A stretch of 64,000 bases of DNA, from the NCBI GenBank assembly GCA_031082145.1, contig JAVHLP010000001.1, positions 124,001-188,000 of the forward strand, read 5' to 3'. The notes below the pieces were generated by a model that saw nothing but the letters and a program-made list of their open reading frames with translations, was not told where the DNA came from and did no database searches. This document shows, piece by piece, positions 24,914-33,296 of this stretch; the stretch's first letter is position 1; each line of letters opens with the position of its first letter. This DNA is from a bacterium (GTDB lineage: Bacteria; Bacillota; Sulfobacillia; UBA995). The position numbers and the translations under genes are program-made.

Positions 24914-25855
24914 TCAACTCAGACCCAGGACACGAGCGGGATTCCTCTTGAGCATCATGTCTATGCCAGCCTCCGTTATACCCAACCGTATCATGATCTC
25001 GGCAAAACACCGTAATCCTTCCACGGGCGGGGGCGAAGACCAGATCCCCATGTCTGACGACATGACACAATGCTTAGGGCCTACGGCCTGGATGGCCTCA
25101 GCTATCTTGACGGGGTTCTGACCGGCCCCGGTGGCCTTCGGCTGCGTGTAACCCCAGGAGTGCTCCAGCAGAGCACCCAGCCGAGCCAGTTCCTTCTGTT
25201 CCGCGAGCGTAGCGCCTATGATGTCGGCGGTAGGATGAGTCACAATAACCTGCTCAACCCGACGTTCCTTGGCGAGCTGCACAAGTGCAAGTGACTCTCG
25301 GGGGGAGAGGTGGCTGGTGGCTAGAACCACACCGGGCGCTGCAGCAACCAGGTCAACGATCTGGACCACTTCATCCAGGATCCGCCCATCCGCGTTGAAG
25401 ATGGAGAGACAGGCCGAACCGAACACACGGTCTTTGTAGAAGGGAACCTCTGCGGTCTTGGCTCGAGTGTGGGCCGAGTCGAATAGGGGCATCCAGACGA
25501 ACTTGGCCCCCGCCTGGATGGCAAGCTGCACCGTCGTAGGACTTAAGCCGCCCGCCACCTGGTCAAGGGTAACCCCCCCGAATACATCCACGGTAGGTGT
25601 GGCTTTCCGCGCGGCGTAGGCGGCATCCATGGTGGCGAAGTAAAGAGGCTTGTACACCAGTGCCCGCATCCCGATCCTGGCGGCGTCTGCGGCGGCGTCA
25701 AAGAAGTCAACGCTGCGGGGGCTGACGGTGGGTCCTGGGTGCAGATGAAGATCAATGGCTCCCTCAAGAATGGCATAGCGTGGATGCGCCAACTGGCATT
25801 GGGCGTACTCCCCGAGCAGAGCCGTCTGTCTGTCTCCCTCTCCCACGCGCGCCAC
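24914..25855 (-). CDS. Amidohydrolase-like TIM-barrel protein (resembles DUF6282)
   Basis: 313 residues from a GTG at 25855 (AAGGAGGT 8 bases upstream); the frame is open for 73 further codons upstream but those look non-coding. Early metal-type motif AIDLHLHPGPTVSPRS, then IGMRALVYKPLYF, GAKFVWMPLFDSAHT, ATSHLSPRESLAL with a His, VIVTHPTADIIG with a His, and CVMSSDMGIWSSPPP with an Asp. The order of His/Asp residues matches metal-dependent hydrolases of the amidohydrolase superfamily; the detailed pattern recalls proteins called DUF6282. Substrate unknown. Confidence 0.7.
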   Translation of the reverse strand: MARVGEGDRQTALLGEYAQCQLAHPRYAILEGAIDLHLHPGPTVSPRSVDFFDAAADAARIGMRALVYKPLYFATMDAAYAARKATPTVDVFGGVTLDQVAGGLSPTTVQLAIQAGAKFVWMPLFDSAHTRAKTAEVPFYKDRVFGSACLSIFNADGRILDEVVQIVDLVAAAPGVVLATSHLSPRESLALVQLAKERRVEQVIVTHPTADIIGATLAEQKELARLGALLEHSWGYTQPKATGAGQNPVKIAEAIQAVGPKHCVMSSDMGIWSSPPPVEGLRCFAEIMIRLGITEAGIDMMLKRNPARVLGLS

Positions 25856-25898
25856 GGTATCTACCTCCTTCGCACAAGATACCCCGGCCAGCAGCGAT

Positions 25899-27473
25899 CT
25901 ACCGGGTTTCCACCCACAGGTACCGGAGGTAGTACTGGTCGGTGGGCAAGAGCTCCACGCCTTTGATACCCTTTCGGACCACCGCCGAATGGGTGAACGA
26001 CCAAAGGAAAGTCCAAGCCTGGTCAGCCCACAGCAGTTCTTGCGCCTTCTGGTAGGCTGCGACCCGCTCCGCATCGGTCAGCGCGGTCCGTCCCGCATCC
26101 AGTGCGGCGTCCACAGCCGGATTTGAGTAGAAGTTGCGGTTGGAACTCCGTGGCGCCCACTCGCTACTGTGAAACGGCAACCGCAAGGCATAGTCCGGTT
26201 CCCCTGTCGCTGCGGCCCAAGTGTAGAAGGTCAGGTCATAGGCCATCACCTCGGGCGCCTGTCTGATCCGGGCGAGCCACGCAGCGTGCTCCATAATGTC
26301 GAGCTCCGCCCGGATCCCGACTTCCAGGAGCATCCCCTGCACGGCCTCAGCAATGGCCTCTATCCCGGGGATCTGGCCCACGGGCACCAGCAGCTTCGTG
26401 GCAAGCCCGTTGGGGTAACCCGCATCCGCCAGCAACCGCCTCGCCTTTGACGGGTCATAGTTGAAGGCAGGTTGCTGCGACCGGTACGAGTAGAAACCCC
26501 TCGGGAGAGCGGAGTCGGCAACCATGGCGAACCCATGCATGAAAGTGTCCACCAGCGCCTGGCGGTCGATAGCATGAGTGATGGCCTGTCGAACGCGAAC
26601 GTCATCGAACGGTTGCTTGTGCTGGTGCCCCATGATAGCCAGCAGCCGTAGTCTCGGTAGGTTGAGAGCCACGAACTCGGGGCTCTTGGACAGTCGGTTC
26701 GCCTCGAAAGGGTCGATGATGGGCACGATATCCAATTCGCCGGTCTCCAGGCCGATTGCCCGCGAGAGATCTTCGGGAATGACCCGGAACTCAATTATAT
26801 CGACGTTTGTCTTGTCGGCTTCCCAGTGGCCGGGGTTCTTCTCCAACACGATGCTCGTTCCGCGAACCCACTCCTTGAAGACGTAGAGTCCTGAGCCGAC
26901 CGGATTGCCCGCGAAGGTCTTCAGATCCGCCGCCGCCGTGGGACTCACAATGGACGCCGTCTCGTCGGCCAGGATATTCAGGAAGAATGGACTCCTGTTC
27001 TTGAGCTTAAACACCACGGTGTACTGCCCAACATCGGCTATGCTCTCTATCGCCGCGAAGAGGGAGCGCCGGATGAAGGGGTTCTCGGGGTTCAGCAGCC
27101 GCTCGAAGCTCAACTTGACCGCCTCGGCGGTGACGGGGGTCCCATCGTGGAAAAGGTGACCTTCGCGCAGTCGGAAGGTCCAGGTCAATCCGTCTGCGGA
27201 GACATCCCAATCTTTGGCCAACTGCGGGACAGGCTTCACGTCCTTATCTAGTCTGACCAGCCGATCGTACACCAATGGCAGGATATGCCGCCCTGTTACA
27301 AGGGTGTTGTCGTGACCGTCGAGTGAGGGAGGGTCCCCTGCCAGCGAAACGACCACCTTTATAGGGCCCTCTGGGCCTTTGACTGCGGACTGCTGTCTAC
27401 AGCCCGGGACGAACACGAGAACCAGAAGAAGAGCGAACACAAGCATCTGCCCCTCAGTACGTCTGCAGCCCAT
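25899..27473 (-). CDS. Peptide-type ABC transporter substrate-binding lipoprotein (family 5)
   Basis: 524 residues, ATG start. Signal peptide with a lipobox: hydrophobic MLVFALLLVLVFVPGC, Cys24 as lipid anchor. The SBP family 5 landmarks are GDPPSLDGHDNTL, YDRLVRLDKDVKPVPQLA, DGLTWTFRLREGHLFHDG, VRQAITHAIDRQALVDTF, and the C-terminal TWAAATGEPDYALRLPFHS. It captures an oligopeptide, dipeptide or similar solute outside the cell and passes it to the two permeases encoded downstream. The regulator gene lies upstream, 77 bases away. Confidence 0.92.
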   Translation of the reverse strand: MGCRRTEGQMLVFALLLVLVFVPGCRQQSAVKGPEGPIKVVVSLAGDPPSLDGHDNTLVTGRHILPLVYDRLVRLDKDVKPVPQLAKDWDVSADGLTWTFRLREGHLFHDGTPVTAEAVKLSFERLLNPENPFIRRSLFAAIESIADVGQYTVVFKLKNRSPFFLNILADETASIVSPTAAADLKTFAGNPVGSGLYVFKEWVRGTSIVLEKNPGHWEADKTNVDIIEFRVIPEDLSRAIGLETGELDIVPIIDPFEANRLSKSPEFVALNLPRLRLLAIMGHQHKQPFDDVRVRQAITHAIDRQALVDTFMHGFAMVADSALPRGFYSYRSQQPAFNYDPSKARRLLADAGYPNGLATKLLVPVGQIPGIEAIAEAVQGMLLEVGIRAELDIMEHAAWLARIRQAPEVMAYDLTFYTWAAATGEPDYALRLPFHSSEWAPRSSNRNFYSNPAVDAALDAGRTALTDAERVAAYQKAQELLWADQAWTFLWSFTHSAVVRKGIKGVELLPTDQYYLRYLWVETR

Positions 27474-27550
27474 CTCTGTGATCCCCCCCGTGGACTAGGC
27501 TCGCTTGGTCTCTGTCCCTGCGTACAGCCTTGCGGATTATCCTCAAACGG

Positions 27551-28249
27551 TCATCCCTCCTTGAGAATCTGTTCGGCAGAAGCCAGCGCGTTGCGGCGAT
27601 GAACCAGAGCCTCCATCCGCGCCCTGTCCCCGTCCCCGCGCTCAATCGCCTCGGCGATACGCGAGTGCTCGTCGATGATCGCCTCCCATCGACCCGGCAT
27701 GCGCGTAGATGATAGACGCAGCAGAATCGCCCATACATGACACCGGGCCAACATCTCTTCCAGGAACCGATTGTGAGCCGCTGAGCCCACGGCACCGTCG
27801 AAGGCGTCGTTGGCTTCCGCTAGGGCGACCAAGTCCCCGCGCTCAAAGGCCTCCCTGGACCGTTCCAGGGCACTGCGGATACGCGCAATGTCCTCGTCCG
27901 TTCGGCGCGAACTCGCCATGGCCGCCGCCAAACTCTCCAGGTTCTCACGTAGTTCGTAGACGGAGGTCAGTTCATCCAGAGTCGGCCGCCGGATCTCAAA
28001 CCCCCGCCCGGGAGAGAAGACCACGAACTCTTCCATGTTGAGCCTCTGCAGGGCTTCTCTAACGGGCGTACGGCTGACCTGGAACTTGCGCGCCAAGTGG
28101 TCAATGTTGAGCTTCTCGCCAGGCTCAAAGGCTCCGACTCTGATGCTGGTTCTTAAGGCTTCATAGACGCTATCCCGCAGCGGCTTACGGGACAGCGGGA
28201 AGAGAACACCCTTGGCCTCTTCCTCCCCGTCTCCCAGCAGGGGCTTCAT
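27551..28249 (-). CDS. GntR-family regulator with FCD ligand domain
   Basis: 232 residues from the ATG at 28249, which overlaps the stop of the dehydrogenase gene (ATGA) and follows GGGGAGGAGG. The winged helix covers residues 20-90 (SVYEALRTSIRVGAFEPGE, KFQVSRTPVREALQRL). The FCD helical domain follows (YELRENLESLAAAMA, FDGAVGSAAHNRFLEEML, EHSRIAEAIERGDGDRA), with Asp and His residues of its metal/carboxylate site. FCD regulators usually sense organic or amino acids and repress a catabolic operon. Likely the local regulator of the island operon. Confidence 0.9.
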   Translation of the reverse strand: MKPLLGDGEEEAKGVLFPLSRKPLRDSVYEALRTSIRVGAFEPGEKLNIDHLARKFQVSRTPVREALQRLNMEEFVVFSPGRGFEIRRPTLDELTSVYELRENLESLAAAMASSRRTDEDIARIRSALERSREAFERGDLVALAEANDAFDGAVGSAAHNRFLEEMLARCHVWAILLRLSSTRMPGRWEAIIDEHSRIAEAIERGDGDRARMEALVHRRNALASAEQILKEG

Positions 28250-29013
28250 ACCGGCACCATGCCTCCTCCCCGACGAACACACAGCCGCTTGGCTGTCTGG
28301 TAGGCCGATTCGGGAGTGTACACTCCGGTCACTCCTGCCTGCGGCCGGCTGGCGATACGGAAGCTGAACTCGACTCCTGGGCCCTTCGCCTCGATGATGT
28401 GCTCGAGGACGTCACTGGCAGGATCCGAAACCAGAACGGATACTGTTCGGTCAAACCCCAAGCCGGCCAAGGCAACGGCCGCGTGCACGTTGACGTTTCG
28501 GGGAAACCGCCGGCAGGCCTCACGGGTGATACCTTCGAACAGCACCTGGCGCCTCCGGTCATCGCGCCCGAGGGATCGGGGCGGCTTAGAGGTCGAAACT
28601 CGCACCTCCGTGATGATTGAACGGGCATCGTGAAGACCGTCAAGACCAGCTATGGCGCCGTGCGGCAGATAGATGATCGCAGCGCTGGCTCGAGCCACCT
28701 CAAGGGCGGTCTTGTTAAACTCAACATCCGCAGAGGCCGTGAGCGAAAACGGGAGCAGGTTGGCTTCGCTCAGCACGCGAGGGGCGACCCTCTTCAAGGC
28801 CTCCGGCCCGGCCGCTTCTATTACCAGATCGACACCTAAGGGAGCAGGGTCCAAGCAGTCCCGGAGAGTCAGGCCGAGAGCATCGACTCGGGCTTGATCT
28901 ATGTCAGCGCCGAACACGATCCGAAACGCATCCTCCTCGATAGCCCGCCTGGCAATATGAGCACCTATGGTTCCACAGCCGATGATCCCCACCCTTGCCC
29001 CGTCAGTCCTCAT
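28246..29013 (-). CDS. L-aspartate dehydrogenase-like oxidoreductase (NadX type)
   Basis: 255 residues, ATG start. NAD(P)-binding motif VGIIGCGTIGAHIARRA; family segments DLVIEAAGPEALKRVAP, IIYLPHGAIAGLDGL and the FPRNVNVHAAVALAGLG stretch of aspartate dehydrogenases. The His of the catalytic region is in LEHIIEAKG. The late NPKTS motif of true aspartate dehydrogenases appears altered (TGVYTPESAYQTAK), so the substrate may be a relative of aspartate. It would oxidatively deaminate an amino acid or reductively form one. It overlaps the upstream small gene by 11 bases. Confidence 0.8.
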   Translation of the reverse strand: MRTDGARVGIIGCGTIGAHIARRAIEEDAFRIVFGADIDQARVDALGLTLRDCLDPAPLGVDLVIEAAGPEALKRVAPRVLSEANLLPFSLTASADVEFNKTALEVARASAAIIYLPHGAIAGLDGLHDARSIITEVRVSTSKPPRSLGRDDRRRQVLFEGITREACRRFPRNVNVHAAVALAGLGFDRTVSVLVSDPASDVLEHIIEAKGPGVEFSFRIASRPQAGVTGVYTPESAYQTAKRLCVRRGGGMVPV

Positions 29014-29383
29014 GGTTGCTTCCCGCTTGCGAAAACACGATCGGATCTAGCAACCTCGCTCCCAGTGAAATACCATCGCCACACTCGTCGGTGCAGGTCA
29101 CAACAAGGTTAAGATGGTTTGGCGCATGGGTTCCGTCGAACCCGGCTATCCTCCCAAGCGCCCGTCCTCTCCAGAGTACATGGTCACCTACCAGCACCAC
29201 TCCGCTGTTCTCAATGCGCACAAAGCCGAGGTAGGCCACCCGATCTATCACTGACCCCGGACCACCAGTCTCCTTGGTCAAGATCACCTCGTGTACATGC
29301 TCCCGCACCAGGCAGCGGCTGTATTCCTGACCCAGGCGCAAGCCCCGGCGCTCCCTGGAGGAGCCCAGGATCATGACTAACAC
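29003..29383 (-). CDS. Small conserved-looking protein heading the island operon (possibly DUF6917)
   Basis: 126 residues if the GTG at 29383 is used (GGAAGA about 10 bases upstream); the open frame runs 43 codons further up. The body looks globular and all-beta: LGQEYSRCLVREHVHEVIL, YLGFVRIENSGVVLVGD, RALGRIAGFDGTHAPNHLN and LGARLLDPIVF. I associate this pattern only loosely with proteins called DUF6917. Function unknown. The stop overlaps the dehydrogenase start by 11 bases, which supports co-translation and a shared role. Confidence 0.6.
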   Translation of the reverse strand: MLVMILGSSRERRGLRLGQEYSRCLVREHVHEVILTKETGGPGSVIDRVAYLGFVRIENSGVVLVGDHVLWRGRALGRIAGFDGTHAPNHLNLVVTCTDECGDGISLGARLLDPIVFSQAGSNHED

Positions 29384-29737
29384 GCCTGCTACATCTTCCT
29401 TTTGTCCCCGTGGAGGACAGTCGGGTGGCCACTTGCATCCCGGCGCCGATCGTCTCACTCTCTCATCCTCCCAGGTTGTGCTACGAACCCTGACGAGTGC
29501 GCCAATCCACAATATAGGTACCGAATTCTAAGTTATTTGTATCATATTTTGCATTTCGACGTCAAGATCCAAGATCGTTGGGACCAAGACTGCTTGACGA
29601 TCAACCAGCGTGCTGGCATCGGCGCCGAGATGATTGCGCATGAAGATGAGCGGTCCGGACCCGGCGGCGAACTGTAGTCGGCAACCCCCGCGGGGGAACG
29701 GGCTCAACCACACCTGAGCCGTCAAGACCTCGGCCGA
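29384..29737. other. AT-richer leader/promoter region of the island operon
   Basis: No gene is supported here. The segment 29515-29566 is much more AT-rich than the surroundings and holds the best promoter candidate. The remainder is untranslated leader of the small gene, and beyond 29600 the stop-containing tail of the decayed activator gene. Confidence 0.5.
29536..29565 (-). promoter_or_regulatory. Candidate sigma-A promoter of the island operon
   Basis: Minus strand: TTGACG at 29560-29565 (5 of 6 to TTGACA), 18-base spacer, TACAAA at 29536-29541 (4 of 6 to TATAAT). It lies in the only AT-rich patch nearby. No convincing palindromic GntR operator was recognised. Confidence 0.35.
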
Positions 29738-30240
29738 TCAAGATGCGCGCGCTCCCCAGGCCCCCATCACCCGGAAGTGTTCCGGCACCTCCACCGGGAA
29801 GCCCAGGCTGCGCCGGAAGGCCTCCACGATGCCACCATTGGCGGCCACCCCACCCTGGAAGAGCACGGGGGGCAGGATGCGCTTGCCCCGGGCCACGTTG
29901 GTCAAGTAGTTGGTGACCAGGGCGGCGCAGAGTCCGGCCACCAGGTCCTCCTTGGCCCACCCCATCTGCTACTTGTGGAATCAGGTCCGATTCGGCGAAG
30001 ACGCCGCAAGGGCGGCCACGCGGGCCGGGTTCAGGGAGCGCAGGGCATACTCGCCAAGCTACTTGATAGACAGTCCCACCGTGATCGTAGCCGGGGCGCC
30101 GGAGGAGTCTTTCCTGGACGGCCGCATACCAGCCCACGAGGTCTTCCCTTATCGCCCGCGGTGACGATGGTGTCCGCACCGGCCGCCGGGCAACGCCGCA
30201 TCTGACCGCCATGGCCTTACCCACCGGCCACTGACGCGTG
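29738..30240 (-). pseudogene. Decayed BadF/HgdC-type activator (2-hydroxyacyl-CoA dehydratase activase)
   Basis: The best part, ending at 29738, reads GWAKEDLVAGLCAALVTNYL, VARGKRILPPVLFQGGVAANGG and VEAFRRSLGFPVEVPEHF, the C-terminal pattern of CoA-enzyme activase ATPases (family BadF/BadG/BcrA/BcrD). Upstream pieces are scattered over other frames: LAEYALRSLNPARVAAL, then CGVFAESDLIPQ, which corresponds to the family's CTVFAES motif, with stops between them. No start or intact N-terminal ATPase part is found. The gene is broken by frameshifts and truncated. Confidence 0.75.
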
Positions 30241-30439
30241 CGCGGCGGTGCAGGTGCGGCTGTTGTTCCCATCTCCTATTCAATGCCAGCCGGCCGCGGC
30301 TGACGTTTTGGGGTGTGAGACGGAATCCCTTCTTCACGGGGACGTGACCCCCGGCCCGTGCCCCCGGGCACAGGTGGTCCTCCACGTGACAACGAACAGG
30401 TACCGTGCTGGGAGTGCCCTGGTCCGGGAGGAGTCCGGC

Positions 30440-31006
30440 ATGCGCATCGTGGAAGAGCAGGTCGGAGAGGCCCTGGGGGCTCACGCGACGGTTCCGATCG
30501 CCTTCGAAGTCACCTGCCGGCTGCGACTGGAGCTGGTGGACCGGGGACTGCATGGTATCCGTCTCATCCGCGAACCCGTTGATCCTCCCTACGTGAAGGA
30601 CTACGACCAGGAGGAGCACCCGCTCCGATGGCAGGAGACCTGGGATACCCGCAACTGGGGATTGATCTCGGCGCTGGACGGCACCCGTCGGGCCGGCGGG
30701 GCGGTCATCGCCTGGCGCACTGCGGGAGTCAACATGCTGCGGGGCAGAGACGACCTGGCGGTCCTGTGGGACATCCGCGTCCACCCCGGCTACAGGCGGC
30801 AAGGGGTCGGCCGCAGGCTGTTCGCGGCGGCCGTTGATTGGGCCCGGGCCCGGGAGTGCGCTGACTTCCTGGTGGAGACGCAGAACATCAACGTCCCGGC
30901 TTGCGCGCTCTACGCGAGCATGGGGTGTGAGCTGGCGGCGATCAGCTCGTTCGCCTACCCGCGGCAACCGGAAGAAGCGCAGCTGCTGTGGAGGCTCAGG
31001 CTGTGA
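30440..31006 (+). CDS. GNAT acetyltransferase, resembles streptothricin acetyltransferases
   Basis: 188 residues from an ATG at 30440 with GGGAGGAG 6 bases upstream; the frame is open further up but without a better start. The acetyl-CoA loop is in VHPGYRRQGVGRRLFAAAV, followed by FLVETQNINVPACALYASMG. Together with PYVKDYDQEE this recalls the SatA streptothricin N-acetyltransferases, but many GNAT proteins share parts of this, so the substrate stays open. It is the only clear plus-strand gene in the window, convergent with spoVAF. Confidence 0.75.
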   Translation: MRIVEEQVGEALGAHATVPIAFEVTCRLRLELVDRGLHGIRLIREPVDPPYVKDYDQEEHPLRWQETWDTRNWGLISALDGTRRAGGAVIAWRTAGVNMLRGRDDLAVLWDIRVHPGYRRQGVGRRLFAAAVDWARARECADFLVETQNINVPACALYASMGCELAAISSFAYPRQPEEAQLLWRLRL

Positions 31007-31092
31007 GGGACTGCCCCGGCCCAGCGACCTCCGCCTGGAGACGCCAAGTCGAAGCCACATCCCGGCGAAGAAGGGCCGGAGATAGTACTAGC

Positions 31093-32634
31093 TCATGGCC
31101 CGGGGGATGACGACCCCGACTCGTCATCGCCGTCGAAGGGCCACTCCAGCTCGGGATCGGTCGCCGGGCCCCGTCCCGCCATCCGGTCCGGGTCCCTGAC
31201 CCCCAGGAAGCGCGGCCGCAACCTGGCCTGGGGGACGGGCGTGCGTATCGCTATGCTGACCAGCGAAGGGAAGTGGAGGGGCCAGAGCGGCCACATGTAG
31301 GGCACGCCGAAAGAGCGCATGCGGGTCAGGGCGATAGCCAGTATGACGACGGCTACCGCCAGCCCGGGCAGTCTGAGGCCGGCCACCACCACCAGGAGGA
31401 TCAGCCGTGTGAGCCGCACCGCCTGGGCGAACTCAAGACTGGGGGTGGCAAAGGTCCCGATGGCGGCCACCGCGACGTAGAGAATGGCTTCGGCGGTGAA
31501 CAGGCCCACCCGGATGGCTACTTCACCCAGCAGAATGGCGCCTATGAACCCGAGCGAGGTGGCCAGGGCATTGGGGGTGTGGATGAGCGCCAGGCGGACC
31601 AGATCGATCCCCACTTCCCCGAGGATGAACTGCAAGGGCAGGGGGACCAGGGCCGGGTCGCGCGGTCCCAGGAAGTCTAGCAGCCCGCCGAAAAGCTGCT
31701 TGTCCAGGACCAGGGCCACCCACAGGGGCGGCCCAATCCAGGACAGGCCGATGGCCAGGAACCGCACCCAGCGCAGGTAGACGCCGACGGCCGGATCCTG
31801 CCGGTAATCCTCGGCGTGCTGCATGTGGTGGAAGATGGTCACCGGCAGCAGCATGAGCCCTGGCGAGGTATCAACGGCGACCGCCACGTGCCCTTCCAGC
31901 AGGTGCACGGCCACGACATCGGGCCGTTCGGTATAGCGGACCACCGGGAACGGGTTCCACCAGGCCCGCTTTCCGGTGATGAACTCCTCCAGGGACTTCT
32001 CACCCATGGGCAAGCCGTCCACGTCCACGGCCTGGATGCGCTCGGCGATCATGCTGACCAATCCGGGATTGGCGATGTCCCGTATGTAGAGCAGGGCCAC
32101 ATCGGTCCGGGACCGGCGGCCCACGGTGTACAGGCGAACACGCAACTGGGGGTCGCGTAGCCGGCGGCGGACCAGCGCGGTGTTGAACACGATGGTCTCC
32201 GCGAACCCGTCGCGGCTGCCACGGACGACCCGTTCCAGTTCGGGCTCTTCCAGGGCCCGCACCGGGTACTCGCGGGCATCGATGGCCAGAGCCTTGTCCT
32301 CTCCGTCGAGGAGAAAGACCAGGGGCCCGGACAGGATCTGCTCGATGGCGCCGTCGAGGTCCTTGACCGCCGTCACCTCGATGAAGGGAAGCCAGCGGCG
32401 ATTCAGCACCTCCAACGGGGACGGGGTGAGGTCGGAACGCTCAAGCGGAGCGAGAGTGCGCAGGATCTGGGTGACCACGTCTTCCTTGACCAGGCCATCG
32501 ATGAAGACAAGGGCGGCCCCACGCCCGGCTACCTGGAGGCGGCGGATGATGACGTCGAAGCTCTCTTCCGCCCCCAGGACCTCGCCCAGTATTCCAAGGT
32601 TGTCCTCCAGCTTGGCAGCGAGGGGTCGCGACAC
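31093..32634 (-). CDS. spoVAF: Stage V sporulation protein AF (GerA-family membrane protein)
   Basis: 513 residues, GTG start sharing its base with the TAG of the previous gene. The GerA-type soluble N-domain spans about 280 residues (GRGAALVFIDGLVKEDV, YIRDIANPGLVSMIAERI, RPDVVAVHLLEGHVAVAVD), followed by a membrane domain with PPLWVALVL, LIHTPNALATSLGFIGAILL and SLEFAQAVRLTRLILL. SpoVAF belongs to the spoVA region of several spore formers and associates with germinant receptors and the dipicolinate channel. The acidic C-terminus (DDESGSSSPGP) is probably disordered. Confidence 0.9.
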   Translation of the reverse strand: MSRPLAAKLEDNLGILGEVLGAEESFDVIIRRLQVAGRGAALVFIDGLVKEDVVTQILRTLAPLERSDLTPSPLEVLNRRWLPFIEVTAVKDLDGAIEQILSGPLVFLLDGEDKALAIDAREYPVRALEEPELERVVRGSRDGFAETIVFNTALVRRRLRDPQLRVRLYTVGRRSRTDVALLYIRDIANPGLVSMIAERIQAVDVDGLPMGEKSLEEFITGKRAWWNPFPVVRYTERPDVVAVHLLEGHVAVAVDTSPGLMLLPVTIFHHMQHAEDYRQDPAVGVYLRWVRFLAIGLSWIGPPLWVALVLDKQLFGGLLDFLGPRDPALVPLPLQFILGEVGIDLVRLALIHTPNALATSLGFIGAILLGEVAIRVGLFTAEAILYVAVAAIGTFATPSLEFAQAVRLTRLILLVVVAGLRLPGLAVAVVILAIALTRMRSFGVPYMWPLWPLHFPSLVSIAIRTPVPQARLRPRFLGVRDPDRMAGRGPATDPELEWPFDGDDESGSSSPGP

Positions 32635-33293
32635 TACCTATCCCCTTTCTCCGGTGACGCCCGGCAGGATCCCCTCCCCGTCCGCCGGCTCAGGTCCTGC
32701 CCCGGTTCAGGCGGTGACACGGGGGGATGATATCCGTTGCGGCTGAGGATCTCCCTGATCGCCCGGGCGGTCACGGGGGCGCCCCGTTCGGGATCGTCCC
32801 GTCCGTCCATCTTGCCGGGATCGCCGGCGCCCACCACGGGACCACTGTACGCCCGGGCCACGTCCACCGTGTCGCCGCGCTGCCGCCCGCGCCCGGGCAG
32901 GGCCCGTCCCGCCTTGTCCACGGGTCCTACCACTACCCGCCCTTCGCGGGTGACCGACGCGTCCACCCTCACTCCCCGGACATGGGGGGTGTTGGCGGCT
33001 ACCGCCACTACTCCCAGTACCTCCGCGTCGGGGTGTACCAGGAGATCGCGGAGGGCTTGCTCGCCCTGATCGAGGCCAGGCTCACCGCAGTCGTCCACCA
33101 GCACCAGGACCGGGCCGGGGGGCGCGGAGCGGGCCAGGTTCACAATCTCATCGCCGCTCAGCGGGGTCGGTCTTCCGGCCGACCGGGAGATGCAGCGCAG
33201 GCCGAGGTCGGCGGCAATCCGCTCCGCAACTCGCAAGGCAGTTGCGTCTCCATCGGTGATGACGATCAGCTGGACTTCTTTCTTGGCAGCCAC
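32634..33293 (-). CDS. spoVAEA: Stage V sporulation protein AEa
   Basis: 219 residues, GTG start. The N-terminal 130 residues fit the soluble SpoVAEa family: VQLIVITDGDATALRVAERI, LRCISRSAGRPTPLSG, PVLVLVDDCGEPGLDQGE and LGVVAVAANTPHVRGV. The C-terminal 80 residues are rich in Arg, Gly and Pro and look unstructured; the family is otherwise about 200 residues. It lies 3 bases after spoVAEb and abuts spoVAF. In the forespore the SpoVA proteins bring calcium dipicolinate into the spore. Confidence 0.87.
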   Translation of the reverse strand: MAAKKEVQLIVITDGDATALRVAERIAADLGLRCISRSAGRPTPLSGDEIVNLARSAPPGPVLVLVDDCGEPGLDQGEQALRDLLVHPDAEVLGVVAVAANTPHVRGVRVDASVTREGRVVVGPVDKAGRALPGRGRQRGDTVDVARAYSGPVVGAGDPGKMDGRDDPERGAPVTARAIREILSRNGYHPPVSPPEPGQDLSRRTGRGSCRASPEKGDR

Positions 33294-33296
33294 CGG

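Noticed and set aside
29601-30272. A 223-codon minus-strand frame over the activator remnant
   Set aside because: The translation is Gly/Arg/Pro-rich; the recognisable activator motifs are in other frames, so this frame is not the gene.
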